A stretch of DNA of 64,000 bases from Deltaproteobacteria bacterium (lineage in GTDB: Bacteria; Desulfobacterota; Desulfarculia; Adiutricales; Adiutricaceae), in the NCBI GenBank assembly GCA_031265205.1, contig JAISCZ010000091.1:62001-126000 (forward strand). The letters run 5' to 3'. The notes under the pieces were generated by a model that was given only the letters and a program-made list of their open reading frames with translations, ran no database searches and was not told the DNA's origin. A program made the position numbers and the translations under genes. Of this stretch, positions 17,856 to 25,896 are shown one piece after another; the stretch's first letter is position 1, and every line of letters starts with the position of its first letter.

Positions 17856-17911
17856 TTCCGGTAGCGCGCTGAAGGGCGCTTCATCAACAAGCGATTCATT
17901 TGAAAGGTTAT

Positions 17912-18946
17912 ATGTCCAGAGAATACAACGTGGGAGTTCTCGGCGCCAGCGGAGCCGTGGGCCGAGAAATGTTGAAATCCCTCCAAGACCGCGGGTTTCC
18001 CGTCAAGACAATTAAGGCTTTGGCTTCTTCCCGCTCGGCCGGCTCAACGGTCGAGTTTGAGGGAAAAGAAATTAAGGTGGAGGAAACCAAGCCGGACTCC
18101 TTTAAAGGCCTGGATATCGCCCTCTTTTCCGCCGGGGCCGGCGCGAGCGCCCAGTACGCTCCCCTCGCCGCCCAGGCGGGCTGCGTGGTGGTGGACAATT
18201 CCTCCAATTGGCGCCAGGATCCCCGGGTGCCCCTGATCGTTCCCGAGGTGAACGCCGGGGCCTTGAAGAAGCACAAGGGTATTATCGCCAATCCCAACTG
18301 CTCGACCATTCAGATGCTGGTCGCCCTGAAACCGATCTATGACGCCGTGGGCGTCAAGCGGATAATCGTCGCCACCTATCAGTCGGTTTCCGGGACGGGC
18401 CAAAAAGGGGTCGAGGAATTGGCCGAGCAGACGCGCAAGCTCTTCAACGGCCAGGAATATCCCCCCAAGGTCTATCCCCACCGGATAGCTTTCAACTGCT
18501 TGCCTCACATTGACGTTTTTTTGGATAATGGCTATACCAAAGAAGAGATGAAGATGGTTAACGAGACTTTGAAGATCTTTGACGATCCCAATATCAAGGT
18601 CTCGGCCACTTGCGTGCGGGTTCCGGTTTTTTACGCCCACTCCGAGGCTATTTGGATCGAGACCGGCCGCCCCATCAAACCCGAGGCCGCCCGCGAGATC
18701 CTTTCCCGCGCCCCGGGCGTGTTGGTGCAAGACGACCCCCAGGCCAATTTTTATCCCCTGGCTTCCGAGGCCACAGGCCGGGAAGAGGTCTTCGTGGGTC
18801 GGATCCGGGCCGACCTTTCTTTGGAAAACGGCCTTTCCATGTGGGTCGTCTCGGATAACCTCAAAAAAGGCGCGGCCACGAACGCCGTGGAAATCGCCGA
18901 GCTTCTGATTCGCGAACCAGACCTTTTGAAAACGGACTGGAACTAA
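17912..18946 (+). CDS. asd: Aspartate-semialdehyde dehydrogenase
   Basis: Reduces aspartyl phosphate to aspartate semialdehyde with NADPH, a branch point to lysine/diaminopimelate, threonine and methionine. 344 aa from ATG 17912; an in-frame TTG at 17900 exists, but GAAAGG (17902-17907) then serves as ribosome site for the ATG. The NADP-binding loop GASGAVGREM is at residues 11-20. The catalytic Cys130 lies in NPNCSTIQ, and PHRIAFNCLPHID and AHSEAIWIE belong to the dimerisation/catalytic domain. With dapL (45264) it supplies the aminotransferase route to diaminopimelate. Confidence 0.96.
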   Translation: MSREYNVGVLGASGAVGREMLKSLQDRGFPVKTIKALASSRSAGSTVEFEGKEIKVEETKPDSFKGLDIALFSAGAGASAQYAPLAAQAGCVVVDNSSNWRQDPRVPLIVPEVNAGALKKHKGIIANPNCSTIQMLVALKPIYDAVGVKRIIVATYQSVSGTGQKGVEELAEQTRKLFNGQEYPPKVYPHRIAFNCLPHIDVFLDNGYTKEEMKMVNETLKIFDDPNIKVSATCVRVPVFYAHSEAIWIETGRPIKPEAAREILSRAPGVLVQDDPQANFYPLASEATGREEVFVGRIRADLSLENGLSMWVVSDNLKKGAATNAVEIAELLIREPDLLKTDWN

Positions 18947-19035
18947 TTTAGGGTTTCATTTTCGCGTGCTAAATCGCTCTTTTCCCTTCCGCTACCACTA
19001 TTCAATTAGCGGCGAGACACTCGAAGGAGTCAAGT

Positions 19036-20322
19036 ATGGCGTTGTCAAATCAGTCTAAAGAGTACGAAAAGCTTCTGGAAATCGGCCGGCCCCCGAATGT
19101 CGTTCGCCTGTTTCCCAATTCCCGGGGACTTATCGTCAGCGGCAAATTTATCGACCGGGCGCTCGCGGCCAAAGGCAAAGCCATGACCATCGCCGCCAAT
19201 GGCCGCAACCACATTATCATCCGGGGCGTCTTGGCCGCCGCCCAGAAAGCCAACGCCGCGGTAATCATTGAGATCGCCAAAAGCGAAGGCGGCGCCAAGG
19301 CCTACTGCGCGCCGAACTACTGGAACCTCGCCCGGCAGGTGGACGCGGTCTTGAACGAGCTGGGAGTGACGGTCCCCGTGGCCATCCACGCCGACCACTA
19401 CGGCATTAAGAACGAGAAGGATTTGGTGAAAGCCAAGATTGAGGTGCCCACCATGTTCGAGGCGGGCATTACCTCCATCGCCGTGGACGCTTCCCATCTC
19501 CCCGACGAAGCCAACCTTCTGGCCAACATCGCTTTGAGCCCCTTCATTCCCAAGTGGTCGGGCCTGGAGACCGAGGTCGGCGAAATCAAAGGCGACATCG
19601 GCCTCTCCACCCCCGAGGACGCTCTGTTCCAGATCCAGGGGCTCAACGCCCACGACATCTTCCCCGACTGGATCGCCTTAAACAACGGGACCACCCACGG
19701 CATCCAGGCCGAGTCCACGGGCATCCACGTGGAGCTGACCGCCTCCGTCCATAAGGCCATCGCCCCCTACGGGGTTTCCGGCGCCCAGCACGGCACCTCG
19801 GGCAACTCCTCGGATCGGCTCAGGGAGATCGCCGCCAAGACCCGGACGACCAAGGCCAACGTGGCCACGGCCCTCCAGATGGTTTCCTGGGGCGTGGAGA
19901 TCGACGACTACGGCAACGCCCTTTTGAAGGACGGCGCTTTGGTCAAGGTCCCCGGCAGCGGCATGACCGAGGAGCTCTGGGAAGAAATGGTCGCCGTCGG
20001 GACGGAGAAGAAGTACAAGGCCGGCGACTACAAGAGCCTTAACCTCCCCTTTGAAAACAAGATCCTAAGCCTCCCGCGGGATATCCGGGAGCGCATGGCC
20101 AAAGGCGTGGAGGATTTCGTCCACAAGCTCTTAACCGAGGTCTTCAACGCCCAGGATACCGCTCCCCTCGCCTACGACGCCATTATGGAGGCCAAGGGTT
20201 TCGATCCGGGCGTTAAGGCCCAAAGGATCGAGGATCCCGCCGAGTGGACCGAGGCGAATATCCGCGAAAAGGCCAAGAAGCTCGTTCCCGACAAGGGCCC
20301 CGCGGGGAACTACGACGACTAG
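19036..20322 (+). CDS. Class II fructose-bisphosphate aldolase-like protein
   Basis: 428-aa metal-dependent aldolase of glycolysis/gluconeogenesis, cleaving fructose 1,6-bisphosphate. The metal and substrate motifs of class II enzymes are visible: VPVAIHADHYG (His118, Asp120, His121), ETEVGEIKGD, LNNGTTHG and YGVSGAQHGTSGN. It is longer than E. coli FbaA (359 aa); the extra length is mainly a C-terminal helical region. Tagatose-bisphosphate aldolase activity cannot be excluded. AAGGAG lies 8 nt before the ATG. It follows asd by 89 nt. Confidence 0.9.
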   Translation: MALSNQSKEYEKLLEIGRPPNVVRLFPNSRGLIVSGKFIDRALAAKGKAMTIAANGRNHIIIRGVLAAAQKANAAVIIEIAKSEGGAKAYCAPNYWNLARQVDAVLNELGVTVPVAIHADHYGIKNEKDLVKAKIEVPTMFEAGITSIAVDASHLPDEANLLANIALSPFIPKWSGLETEVGEIKGDIGLSTPEDALFQIQGLNAHDIFPDWIALNNGTTHGIQAESTGIHVELTASVHKAIAPYGVSGAQHGTSGNSSDRLREIAAKTRTTKANVATALQMVSWGVEIDDYGNALLKDGALVKVPGSGMTEELWEEMVAVGTEKKYKAGDYKSLNLPFENKILSLPRDIRERMAKGVEDFVHKLLTEVFNAQDTAPLAYDAIMEAKGFDPGVKAQRIEDPAEWTEANIREKAKKLVPDKGPAGNYDD

Positions 20323-20368
20323 GCTTTTTTGATATTCCGGCGGCGCGCCGCCGCGCTCGAAAAAAATT

Positions 20369-20419
20369 GCCGCGCTGACTGAGGGCTCGCGAGGAGCTTC
20401 GCGGTCGGCGCGGCTTTTT
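20369..20419 (+). terminator. Terminator after the aldolase gene
   Basis: GCCGCGCTGAC (20369-20379) pairs with GTCGGCGCGGC (20404-20414) around a structured loop, followed by TTTTTCGTTTT. Confidence 0.85.
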
Positions 20420-20513
20420 CGTTTTACGCGATAAACGCCGTATCTCTCGCCGCAAGGCGTCGCGACCCGCCGCTCGCCGCCTTCCCCAGTTAACTTAAAG
20501 CTCATGAGGAGAG

Positions 20514-20639
20514 GATATTACAAAAGTCAATGAGAATATTGTAAAAGCCAATGAGGATATTACAAAAGCCTATGAGGATATTGTCAAAGCCAATGAGGAT
20601 ATGACAAAAGCCTATGAGGATATTGTCAATGCCAATGTG
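20514..20639 (+). repeat. Six 21-bp tandem repeats encoding heptads
   Basis: Six 21-bp units such as GATATTACAAAAGCCTATGAG. Read from 20514 they translate without a stop as seven-residue repeats (DITKAYE, DIVKANE, DMTKAYE), a heptad rhythm typical of coiled coils. The frame is closed by TGA 9 nt upstream of the first unit and by TGA near 20720, with no ATG ahead of the array, so it looks like a remnant of a coding repeat. Confidence 0.85.
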
Positions 20640-20784
20640 GATAGATATAAAACCCACGCCGATGGCCTTCTTAGTTCAATCCTCCCCATTGTTTTCCGCG
20701 CGGGGTCGCCGCGCGGCGCTTGAGGCTCGCCGCGCGGCGGGAGTCGTTAGGCTTTTCTGGAAAATTTTCCAGGAAAGCGTAGCT

Positions 20785-21615
20785 TTACGCCGGAAACAGA
20801 GGATTTTCGGCCAGATACTTGACGCTTTCCGCCAAGCTTAAGGCGTCGTGGTTTTCGATGGTAAAGGTCGGCTTAAGGTCGCGCTCGCGCAAGAGATCCC
20901 CTAATTCCTGAAAATTGATAAGGCCCTGGCCGAGAGGACGGTGTTGGTCGGCCGAGCCGTCGTTGTCGTGGAGGTGGAGATGGCCGAGCCTGGGGCCGAC
21001 GATTTCGAGCCATTCCTCCAAGTTGCGCCACGTGGAGCCCATCCCGGCGTAATGCCAGTGTCCCACGTCAAAGCACATGGAGGCGCGCTCGGGGGGAAGC
21101 TCCCGCAAAACTTCCGCGATGGGGAAGGGCGAGCGCTCTTGGGTGTTTTCCAGAAAGAGCCTCGCGTCGCAGGCCGCCAAAACGGCCGTCCAGGCTTTGC
21201 GGGAGTTGGCGAGGAAGGATTCTTTGGGGGCGCAGGCGGGGCCCGCCAAGTCCCCGGGGCTAAGGGAGAGCCGTTGCCGGGTCGTTCCCGCGGAATCGCG
21301 CGTCGCGCGGAAAACGGCGTGCCCGATCAGGTGAATCGGCTGGTAATATTGGGCGATTGAGGCGGCCGTTTGGAGCGTTTTGGGGATTTGCCCGTCATCT
21401 TCCCCCGGATAGAGTCCCCCGTAGGGAAGGTGCACGGAGCAGCCCCCGAACTCCCGCTGAATGAGCGCGCCGATTTCGCGGTGCTCAAGAGCGCCTATCC
21501 TGTTCCACCCTGACTCGAAATATATTTCCGGGAAATAGCCCAGCTTTTTCAAGCCCTCGAAATGAGAGTCTTTGGAAAAAATACTTGAAAAATAGAGGGT
21601 GGCGAAATTCGGCAT
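20785..21615 (-). CDS. Sugar-phosphate isomerase/epimerase-like TIM-barrel protein
   Basis: 276 aa of the AP-endonuclease-2/xylose-isomerase-like fold. Metal-site motifs are present: SVHLPYGG near residue 61, FLENTQE, CFDVGHWHYAG, HLHLHDNDG and HRPLGQGLINF. Members isomerise or epimerise sugars or inositols, or cut abasic DNA; the His/Asp/Glu pattern with DVGHWHYAG fits the sugar group better than endonuclease IV. The substrate is unknown. It ends the minus-strand group started by yebC, 76 nt after ruvA, and may share its transcript. Confidence 0.82.
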   Translation of the reverse strand: MPNFATLYFSSIFSKDSHFEGLKKLGYFPEIYFESGWNRIGALEHREIGALIQREFGGCSVHLPYGGLYPGEDDGQIPKTLQTAASIAQYYQPIHLIGHAVFRATRDSAGTTRQRLSLSPGDLAGPACAPKESFLANSRKAWTAVLAACDARLFLENTQERSPFPIAEVLRELPPERASMCFDVGHWHYAGMGSTWRNLEEWLEIVGPRLGHLHLHDNDGSADQHRPLGQGLINFQELGDLLRERDLKPTFTIENHDALSLAESVKYLAENPLFPA

Positions 21616-21691
21616 AGGGAAATATGGGTCCTTTGGGATATAGCGCGGACCTTTCCAAATAGCGCGCCGCGCGCGAAGCCGGGAAGGAAAT

Positions 21692-22315
21692 CTAGTTGCC
21701 GAACGCTTTTAAGGCCTCCCGAATCAGGTTTTCCACGCTATCTAAGGCCTTGTCCTTGGCGGCGGCGCTTTTGACGGCCTTGTCCGCCTCGGCCCTCGTG
21801 TAGCCGAGGCTTTGGAGGGCTTGGGAGGCCTCGTCGCGGAGGGTTTTGGCGTTTTCCCCCTGGGCTTGGAGGGCGGGCCCGCCGGGAAGGGTTTCCGCGA
21901 GATCGGAAAGCCTCTGGGCCTTGTCTTTCAGCTCCACCATGAGGCGTTCCGCCGTCTTAAGGCCAATGCCTTTGATAGCGGAAAGTTTGGCGATATCCTG
22001 GGTGGCTAAGGCCTGGGCCAGTTCCGCGGGGCCAATGGCCGAGATTATGGTGAGGGCGAGGCGCGGGCCAATCCTCGTTACCGAAGTGAGGATATCGAAG
22101 CTCTCTTTTTCGAGGTTGGTCAAAAAGCCGAAAAGCTCAATGGACTCCTCGCGCAGGACAAGGCGCGTAAAAAGCGAAACTTCTTTCCCTATCTCCGGGA
22201 GAGCCAAGGAAGTGCTGAGGGGCGTCTTGAGGAAAAGCCCCAGGCCGCCGCCGGTTTCCACGACGACTCGCCCAAAGTCTTTTGCCAACAGTTTGCCGCG
22301 GAGGCGGTCTATCAT
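21692..22315 (-). CDS. ruvA: Holliday junction branch migration protein RuvA
   Basis: RuvA tetramers bind four-way junctions and load the RuvB motor. The start is set at ATG 22315 (MIDRLRGKLLAKDFGRVVVE, 207 aa): this is the universal RuvA N-terminus and it overlaps the ruvC stop as ATGA. An upstream in-frame start at 22378 would add a spurious 21 residues. The OB domain (1-65), tandem helix-hairpin-helix motifs (LTSVTRIGPRLALTIISAIG; LSAIKGIGLKTAERLMVELK) and the C-terminal domain III that contacts RuvB (LQSLGYTRAEADKAV) are all present. No ruvB follows. Confidence 0.96.
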   Translation of the reverse strand: MIDRLRGKLLAKDFGRVVVETGGGLGLFLKTPLSTSLALPEIGKEVSLFTRLVLREESIELFGFLTNLEKESFDILTSVTRIGPRLALTIISAIGPAELAQALATQDIAKLSAIKGIGLKTAERLMVELKDKAQRLSDLAETLPGGPALQAQGENAKTLRDEASQALQSLGYTRAEADKAVKSAAAKDKALDSVENLIREALKAFGN

Positions 22316-23019
22316 TTTGGGGCGTTTTCCACTTTGTAACCCAGGTTGGCGAGATCCTGGGGCGTTAAGCCGCGCCAACTCTTGGCGCGGCCCTTGGTGG
22401 CGAGGCCAGGCGCGCGCTCTATCGTCGCTCGCGGGGACTGGCCGGCGTGGCAGATGGAGGCGGCCAGGGCGTCGGAAGCGTCCGTCGCGAGTTTGACGGT
22501 AAGGTTTAAGAGTTTACCGACCATAAAGGCTATTTGGCTTTTTTCGGCGCGGGCGTTGCCGCAGACGGCGTTTTTAATGAGCTGGGGGGCGTACTCGTAG
22601 ACTTGGACTCCGTTGAGGGCGGCGGCGAGGATGGCCACTCCCCTGGCTTCGGCGAGCTTGAAGACGGAACGGGGATTTTTGTAGACGAAGATATCCTCCA
22701 AGGCCATGGAGGAAGGGGCGTGGCGTTCGTGAACCTCGGAAAGGCCCTCAAAGATGAATTTGAGCCTGTCCGCGAAAACCCAGGCGCTCTTGGGGGAAAT
22801 AACCCCGGAGGCGACGTGCGCGAGGCGGTCGGAGGAGAGTTCAATGACCCCGTAACCCAGATGAAGGCTGCCGGGGTCAATCCCGAGGACGCGATCGCGG
22901 ATTTTAGGTCGGGTCAGGGTCGCTCCCCAAGGAGCGGGGCCGCCGGAAACGGGTTCTGCCGACGGCGCGCCGCGCGAGCCGTCGGGGGCGCCCCAATCCT
23001 GGGGGGAACTCTTACTCAT
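22312..23019 (-). CDS. ruvC: Crossover junction endodeoxyribonuclease RuvC
   Basis: Resolves Holliday junctions by paired nicks. 235 aa. The RNase-H-fold acidic residues are Asp48 (VLGIDPGS), Glu108 (MALEDIF), Asp180 and Asp183 (LATDASDALA). The first 40 residues, rich in Gly/Pro/Ala, precede the usual RuvC start. I keep ATG 23019 because it overlaps the yebC stop by 8 nt (GATGAGTAA), which implies coupling. A C-terminal tail (WRGLTPQDLANLGYKV) exceeds the usual 160-190 aa. Confidence 0.94.
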   Translation of the reverse strand: MSKSSPQDWGAPDGSRGAPSAEPVSGGPAPWGATLTRPKIRDRVLGIDPGSLHLGYGVIELSSDRLAHVASGVISPKSAWVFADRLKFIFEGLSEVHERHAPSSMALEDIFVYKNPRSVFKLAEARGVAILAAALNGVQVYEYAPQLIKNAVCGNARAEKSQIAFMVGKLLNLTVKLATDASDALAASICHAGQSPRATIERAPGLATKGRAKSWRGLTPQDLANLGYKVENAPK

Positions 23020-23758
23020 CTAGTAGGCCCGCGGAAGCCTCGTCGGAAAAGTCGATATTGGACCAGACCTTCTGCACGTCGTCCAAGTCGTCCAAGGCTT
23101 CCAAAAGTTTCATGGCGGTGGCGAGTTCTTTGCCCGCCAATTCGAGGCTGGAAGAAGGCACGAAGGTAATCTCGGCGGTGGAGTAGACCATGCCGGCCTT
23201 GTCGAAGGCTTCCTTGACAATGTCCAAATCCGCGATGGCCGTGTGGACTTCCACGACGCCATCGCTTTCCGAGATGTCGTCGGCTCCGGCGTCCAAGGCG
23301 ATTTCCATGGCCTGGTCCTCAGTGACCCCGCTCTCGAAAACGATGGAGCCTTTCTTGGAAAAGTTCCACGCGACCGAGCCGGGCTCCCCGAGGTTGCCGC
23401 CGTATTTGCTGAAAGTGTGGCGCACTTCCGAGGCGGCGCGGTTTTTGTTCTCGGTGAGGACCTCGACTAAAACGGCGGCGCCTCCCGGGGTGTAGCCTTC
23501 GTAGAAAAGCTGCTCGTAGTTGACCCCCTCGATTTCGCCGGTGCCGCGCTTAATGGCCCGGTCGATGTTGTCCTTGGGCATGTTGGCCACTTTGGCGGCC
23601 TGGAGGGCCGCGCGGAGTCGGGGGTTGCCGGTGGGGTCGCCGCCGTCTTTGGCGGCGATGGTTATCTCCTTGATGAGGCGAGAAAAGAGCTTGCCGCGCT
23701 TCGCGTCGGTGGCTCCTTTTTTATACTTGATGGTGCTCCATTTACTATGTCCCGACAT
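23012..23758 (-). CDS. yebC: YebC/PmpR-family protein (TACO1 type)
   Basis: 248 aa from ATG 23758, the canonical start MSGHSKWSTIKYKKGATDAK with AAGGAG 8 nt upstream. The open frame reaches 24046, but the extra 96 residues have no family match and lie before the ribosome site. Family motifs RGKLFSRLIKEITIAAKDGG and NMPKDNIDRAIKRGTGE are intact. YebC proteins are found as transcription regulators and as factors helping ribosomes through proline-rich stretches. The place just ahead of ruvC is the classic one. Confidence 0.95.
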   Translation of the reverse strand: MSGHSKWSTIKYKKGATDAKRGKLFSRLIKEITIAAKDGGDPTGNPRLRAALQAAKVANMPKDNIDRAIKRGTGEIEGVNYEQLFYEGYTPGGAAVLVEVLTENKNRAASEVRHTFSKYGGNLGEPGSVAWNFSKKGSIVFESGVTEDQAMEIALDAGADDISESDGVVEVHTAIADLDIVKEAFDKAGMVYSTAEITFVPSSSLELAGKELATAMKLLEALDDLDDVQKVWSNIDFSDEASAGLLDE

Positions 23759-24249
23759 GCGGACGCTCCTTAAAAACCCTGTGGGTAGCGGTATTTTCGG
23801 CGAATCGGCCAGATTGGGACCATAATAACGAAAGAAGTGCCATTCTGACGAATCCCCGTCAATTATAGAGAGATTTGCCCGGGAAAAAAAGCTCGCGGAA
23901 AGCGGTCGCCAAAGTCGCTCGAACGCGATAAGCGCGGGGTGGCCCCCTGCCGCCGCGGCGAAGGCGGGCGCGACGCTGACGGGCGCGCGCCGGAGCGATA
24001 AGGCTACGCTGGCGCCGCTTGAAGAGTGGATTATAAGAGGGGGCAATCATTTTTATGAGATTCGCGGAAGAGTCGCGGTAAAGAGGCGCGCTTAAGTGGC
24101 GCGCGGGGTAACGCTCCCAAAGAAGGTTTGAGGTCGCGCTCTTGGAGGGAAGGTGAAGGCCGCCCGTGGGCGCCCTTGGCCTGGGAGTTCCGCGCGCCCG
24201 CTTCAGAGAGCGCGCGCGAGGTGGCGTGGCCCAAGCCTTCCCAGGGGAC
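23759..24249. other. Intergenic region upstream of yebC
   Basis: GC-rich, no convincing gene. Open frames 23859-24422 (minus) and 24031-24234 (minus) are Arg/Pro-rich chance frames. Confidence 0.5.
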
Positions 24250-24615
24250 TTAGCTTGGGCCATTTTTTTCTCCGCGCGGGGGGGCGGTCGCGTCTTGCCC
24301 CAAAGGGCTTTCCGCGCCGGAGCTTGGGGCGCCTCCGGCGCCTCGGCAGCGGCGGTCGAACTCCGCGGCGGCGAACTCTTTTTGATAGATGGCGTGGAGG
24401 CACTCCAACGCGGGCGCGTCAAAATCCTCGCTGGCGACGGCGTTTTCGGCGAAGGCGCCCAAGGATTCGGCGAGCTGAAGGCTCACGGGGTAGATTCCCC
24501 AGGGCTTACGGCTGAAGAAGAGTTCCATTTTTTGGAGTTCCTTGCGCGCCGCGCGCTCTTGGGGGGTGGGTTTCGCGCTCAAAAGGGTTTGTTTGGGGCT
24601 TTCGCGAAAGGGCAT
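24250..24615 (-). CDS. Small hypothetical protein at the end of the Dot-like block
   Basis: 121 aa, not recognised. GGAAG lies a few nt before ATG 24615. The middle (about residues 35-80, PWGIYPVSLQLAESLGAFAE and DAPALECLHAIYQKEFAAAE) looks like a compact helical domain; the tail is Gly/Pro-rich and basic. It begins 30 nt after the stop of the 243-aa gene on the same strand, so probably the last gene of that transcript. An overlapping plus-strand frame (24166-24639) is the alternative reading and shows no better pattern. Confidence 0.45.
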   Translation of the reverse strand: MPFRESPKQTLLSAKPTPQERAARKELQKMELFFSRKPWGIYPVSLQLAESLGAFAENAVASEDFDAPALECLHAIYQKEFAAAEFDRRCRGAGGAPSSGAESPLGQDATAPPRGEKNGPS

Positions 24616-24645
24616 GATCGCTTCCGGGAAGAAGTTTGAAGAAGT

Positions 24646-25377
24646 TTAGTGTAGGGACTCGGTAAGCGGCCACGGTTTCGGGGAGAGTTTATTTGTGAGG
24701 CGGAGGCCCCTCTTCGGGCCGATTTCAAAAACGTCGAAGACGGTTCCGCCGAGGGCGTTTTCCGCGGGGTTATAGGCTCTCGTCAAAAAAAGATTGGAGA
24801 TCCCCAGCAAGATAGGTTCCCCTCTCCTTAAATTTATGAGGCGAAAGACCTCGGCCAAGTTTTCGGGAACGCTTAAGGCGAGGCGGCAAGTCCCGTTAGC
24901 GCGTTGTTCGGTCGCGCGCACCATGAGTTCTCCCTCGCGGGATGGGGTCATCCCCTCAAAGTTAACCGTCATATAGTGCGTGGAGAAGGGTTTGGAGACG
25001 GGCGCTAGCTTTAACTCCGCGTCTTGGTCCAGCGGGCCGCTAAAGCAAGAGTTTCCGTGGAAGGAGAACCCCGGGAGGCGCTTGAGGCCGTCGAGTTCGA
25101 CCATGATCCCCTCTCCCAGCTTAACGCGCAGGTCATTGAGCGCGAGGAGTTGTTCCTTGTCGCGGAATTCGACGCGGTAAGCGGTAAAGCTCTGGGCGGA
25201 GCGCGGCGACGGCGGCGCGCCCGTTTCCGGGAGCGTTGGCGTTTCGGCGTAGAGTTCGTCGAAGCGGGGACGCGCCGGGCCTTCCAAGAGCAGGGCGAAG
25301 AGGGGGTCCGAGGGCTTTTGGGGATAAAGGAGCTTGCGCGCGCGACCGGAGATGATATGTTTCGAGACAAATAACAT
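24646..25377 (-). CDS. Hypothetical protein linked to DotM
   Basis: 243 aa from ATG 25377 (MLFVSKHIISGRARKLLYPQ). The frame extends to 25608, but that extra part is the translation of a purine-rich repeat (Pro/Cys/Leu/Ala) and is not believed. Residues 60-230 have an even mix of beta-like segments (FTAYRVEFRDKEQLLALNDL, GTCRLALSVPENLAEVFRLI, GTVFDVFEIGPKRGLRLTN) without low complexity, so a folded domain is likely. There is no signal peptide or membrane helix. I do not recognise the family. It is the next gene after dotM on the same strand. Confidence 0.6.
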   Translation of the reverse strand: MLFVSKHIISGRARKLLYPQKPSDPLFALLLEGPARPRFDELYAETPTLPETGAPPSPRSAQSFTAYRVEFRDKEQLLALNDLRVKLGEGIMVELDGLKRLPGFSFHGNSCFSGPLDQDAELKLAPVSKPFSTHYMTVNFEGMTPSREGELMVRATEQRANGTCRLALSVPENLAEVFRLINLRRGEPILLGISNLFLTRAYNPAENALGGTVFDVFEIGPKRGLRLTNKLSPKPWPLTESLH

Positions 25378-25896
25378 AAAGTGGCTTTCTTGAGGGAAAA
25401 TGGCGCAAAGGCGCGAGGACAAAGGCAAGGCGAGGGCAAAGCGAGAGCGAGGCTGGGACAGGGCGAGGGCGAGGGCAAAGCGAGGACAAGGCGAGGACAG
25501 GGCGAGGGCGAGGCGAGGACGAGGACAAAGCGAGGGGCAAGGGCAGGACAGGGTCAAGGGAAAGAACGGGGAGGAATTTCCTGGGGTTAGCGAAGCGCGA
25601 AGGGGCAAGGGCGCGCGCGTATTTAAGAGAGCTCGCGCGCGAGGGAAGGCCCGCCAAGGGCCGCGCGCGGCGGCGGCCTTACGCCCGCCTTCCGGGCTTA
25701 TCTCCCCAGAAAAGCCGTCAAGAGAAAGCCTTGGAGTTATCCCCTCGGGGGAAAAGCCCGTTGGGCGCTTCCCCCAAGGAGGGTTTAAAAAATTTCCCCT
25801 ATCTCGCGCGCGGAGGCCTCAGGGTCGGGCTTCTTTTCCGGCGCGCCTCCCCGCGCGGCGGGGCTCTCCGGCGCGTTTTATCGCGGCGGGTTGAGG
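25378..25896. other. Spacer with purine-rich repeats
   Basis: From about 25395 to 25560 the plus strand is nearly all G and A with C (units such as GCGAGGGC, GCGAGGAC, GGCAAAGCGAG). No gene is supported here; the many open frames are artefacts of the repeat. Confidence 0.7.

Larger units (their letters stand above)
17053..17911. other. Intergenic region with short direct repeats
   Basis: No credible gene. At 17176-17237 there are three 20-21-bp copies of CTTAATTATGAAAAAGCGCG, and near 17275-17325 two copies of TTTTTCTTCGTTTAACGC. From 17440 to 17560 the DNA is AT-rich, then GC-rich up to asd. Open frames at 17344-17535 and 17580-18015 look like chance frames. Confidence 0.6.
20323..20784. 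other. Intergenic region with terminator and 21-bp repeat array
   Basis: Holds the aldolase terminator (20369-20419) and the six-unit repeat at 20514-20639. An open frame at 20614-20841 starts in the repeat in a different phase and is not a likely gene. Confidence 0.7.

Noticed and set aside
20514-20639. Possible CRISPR array
   Set aside because: Units are contiguous with no unique spacers; the same holds for the arrays at 17176, 28296, 31816, 58081 and 62312. No cas genes are present.
23759-24046. N-terminal 96-residue extension of YebC
   Set aside because: The canonical MSGHSKW start at 23758 has a strong ribosome site just upstream.
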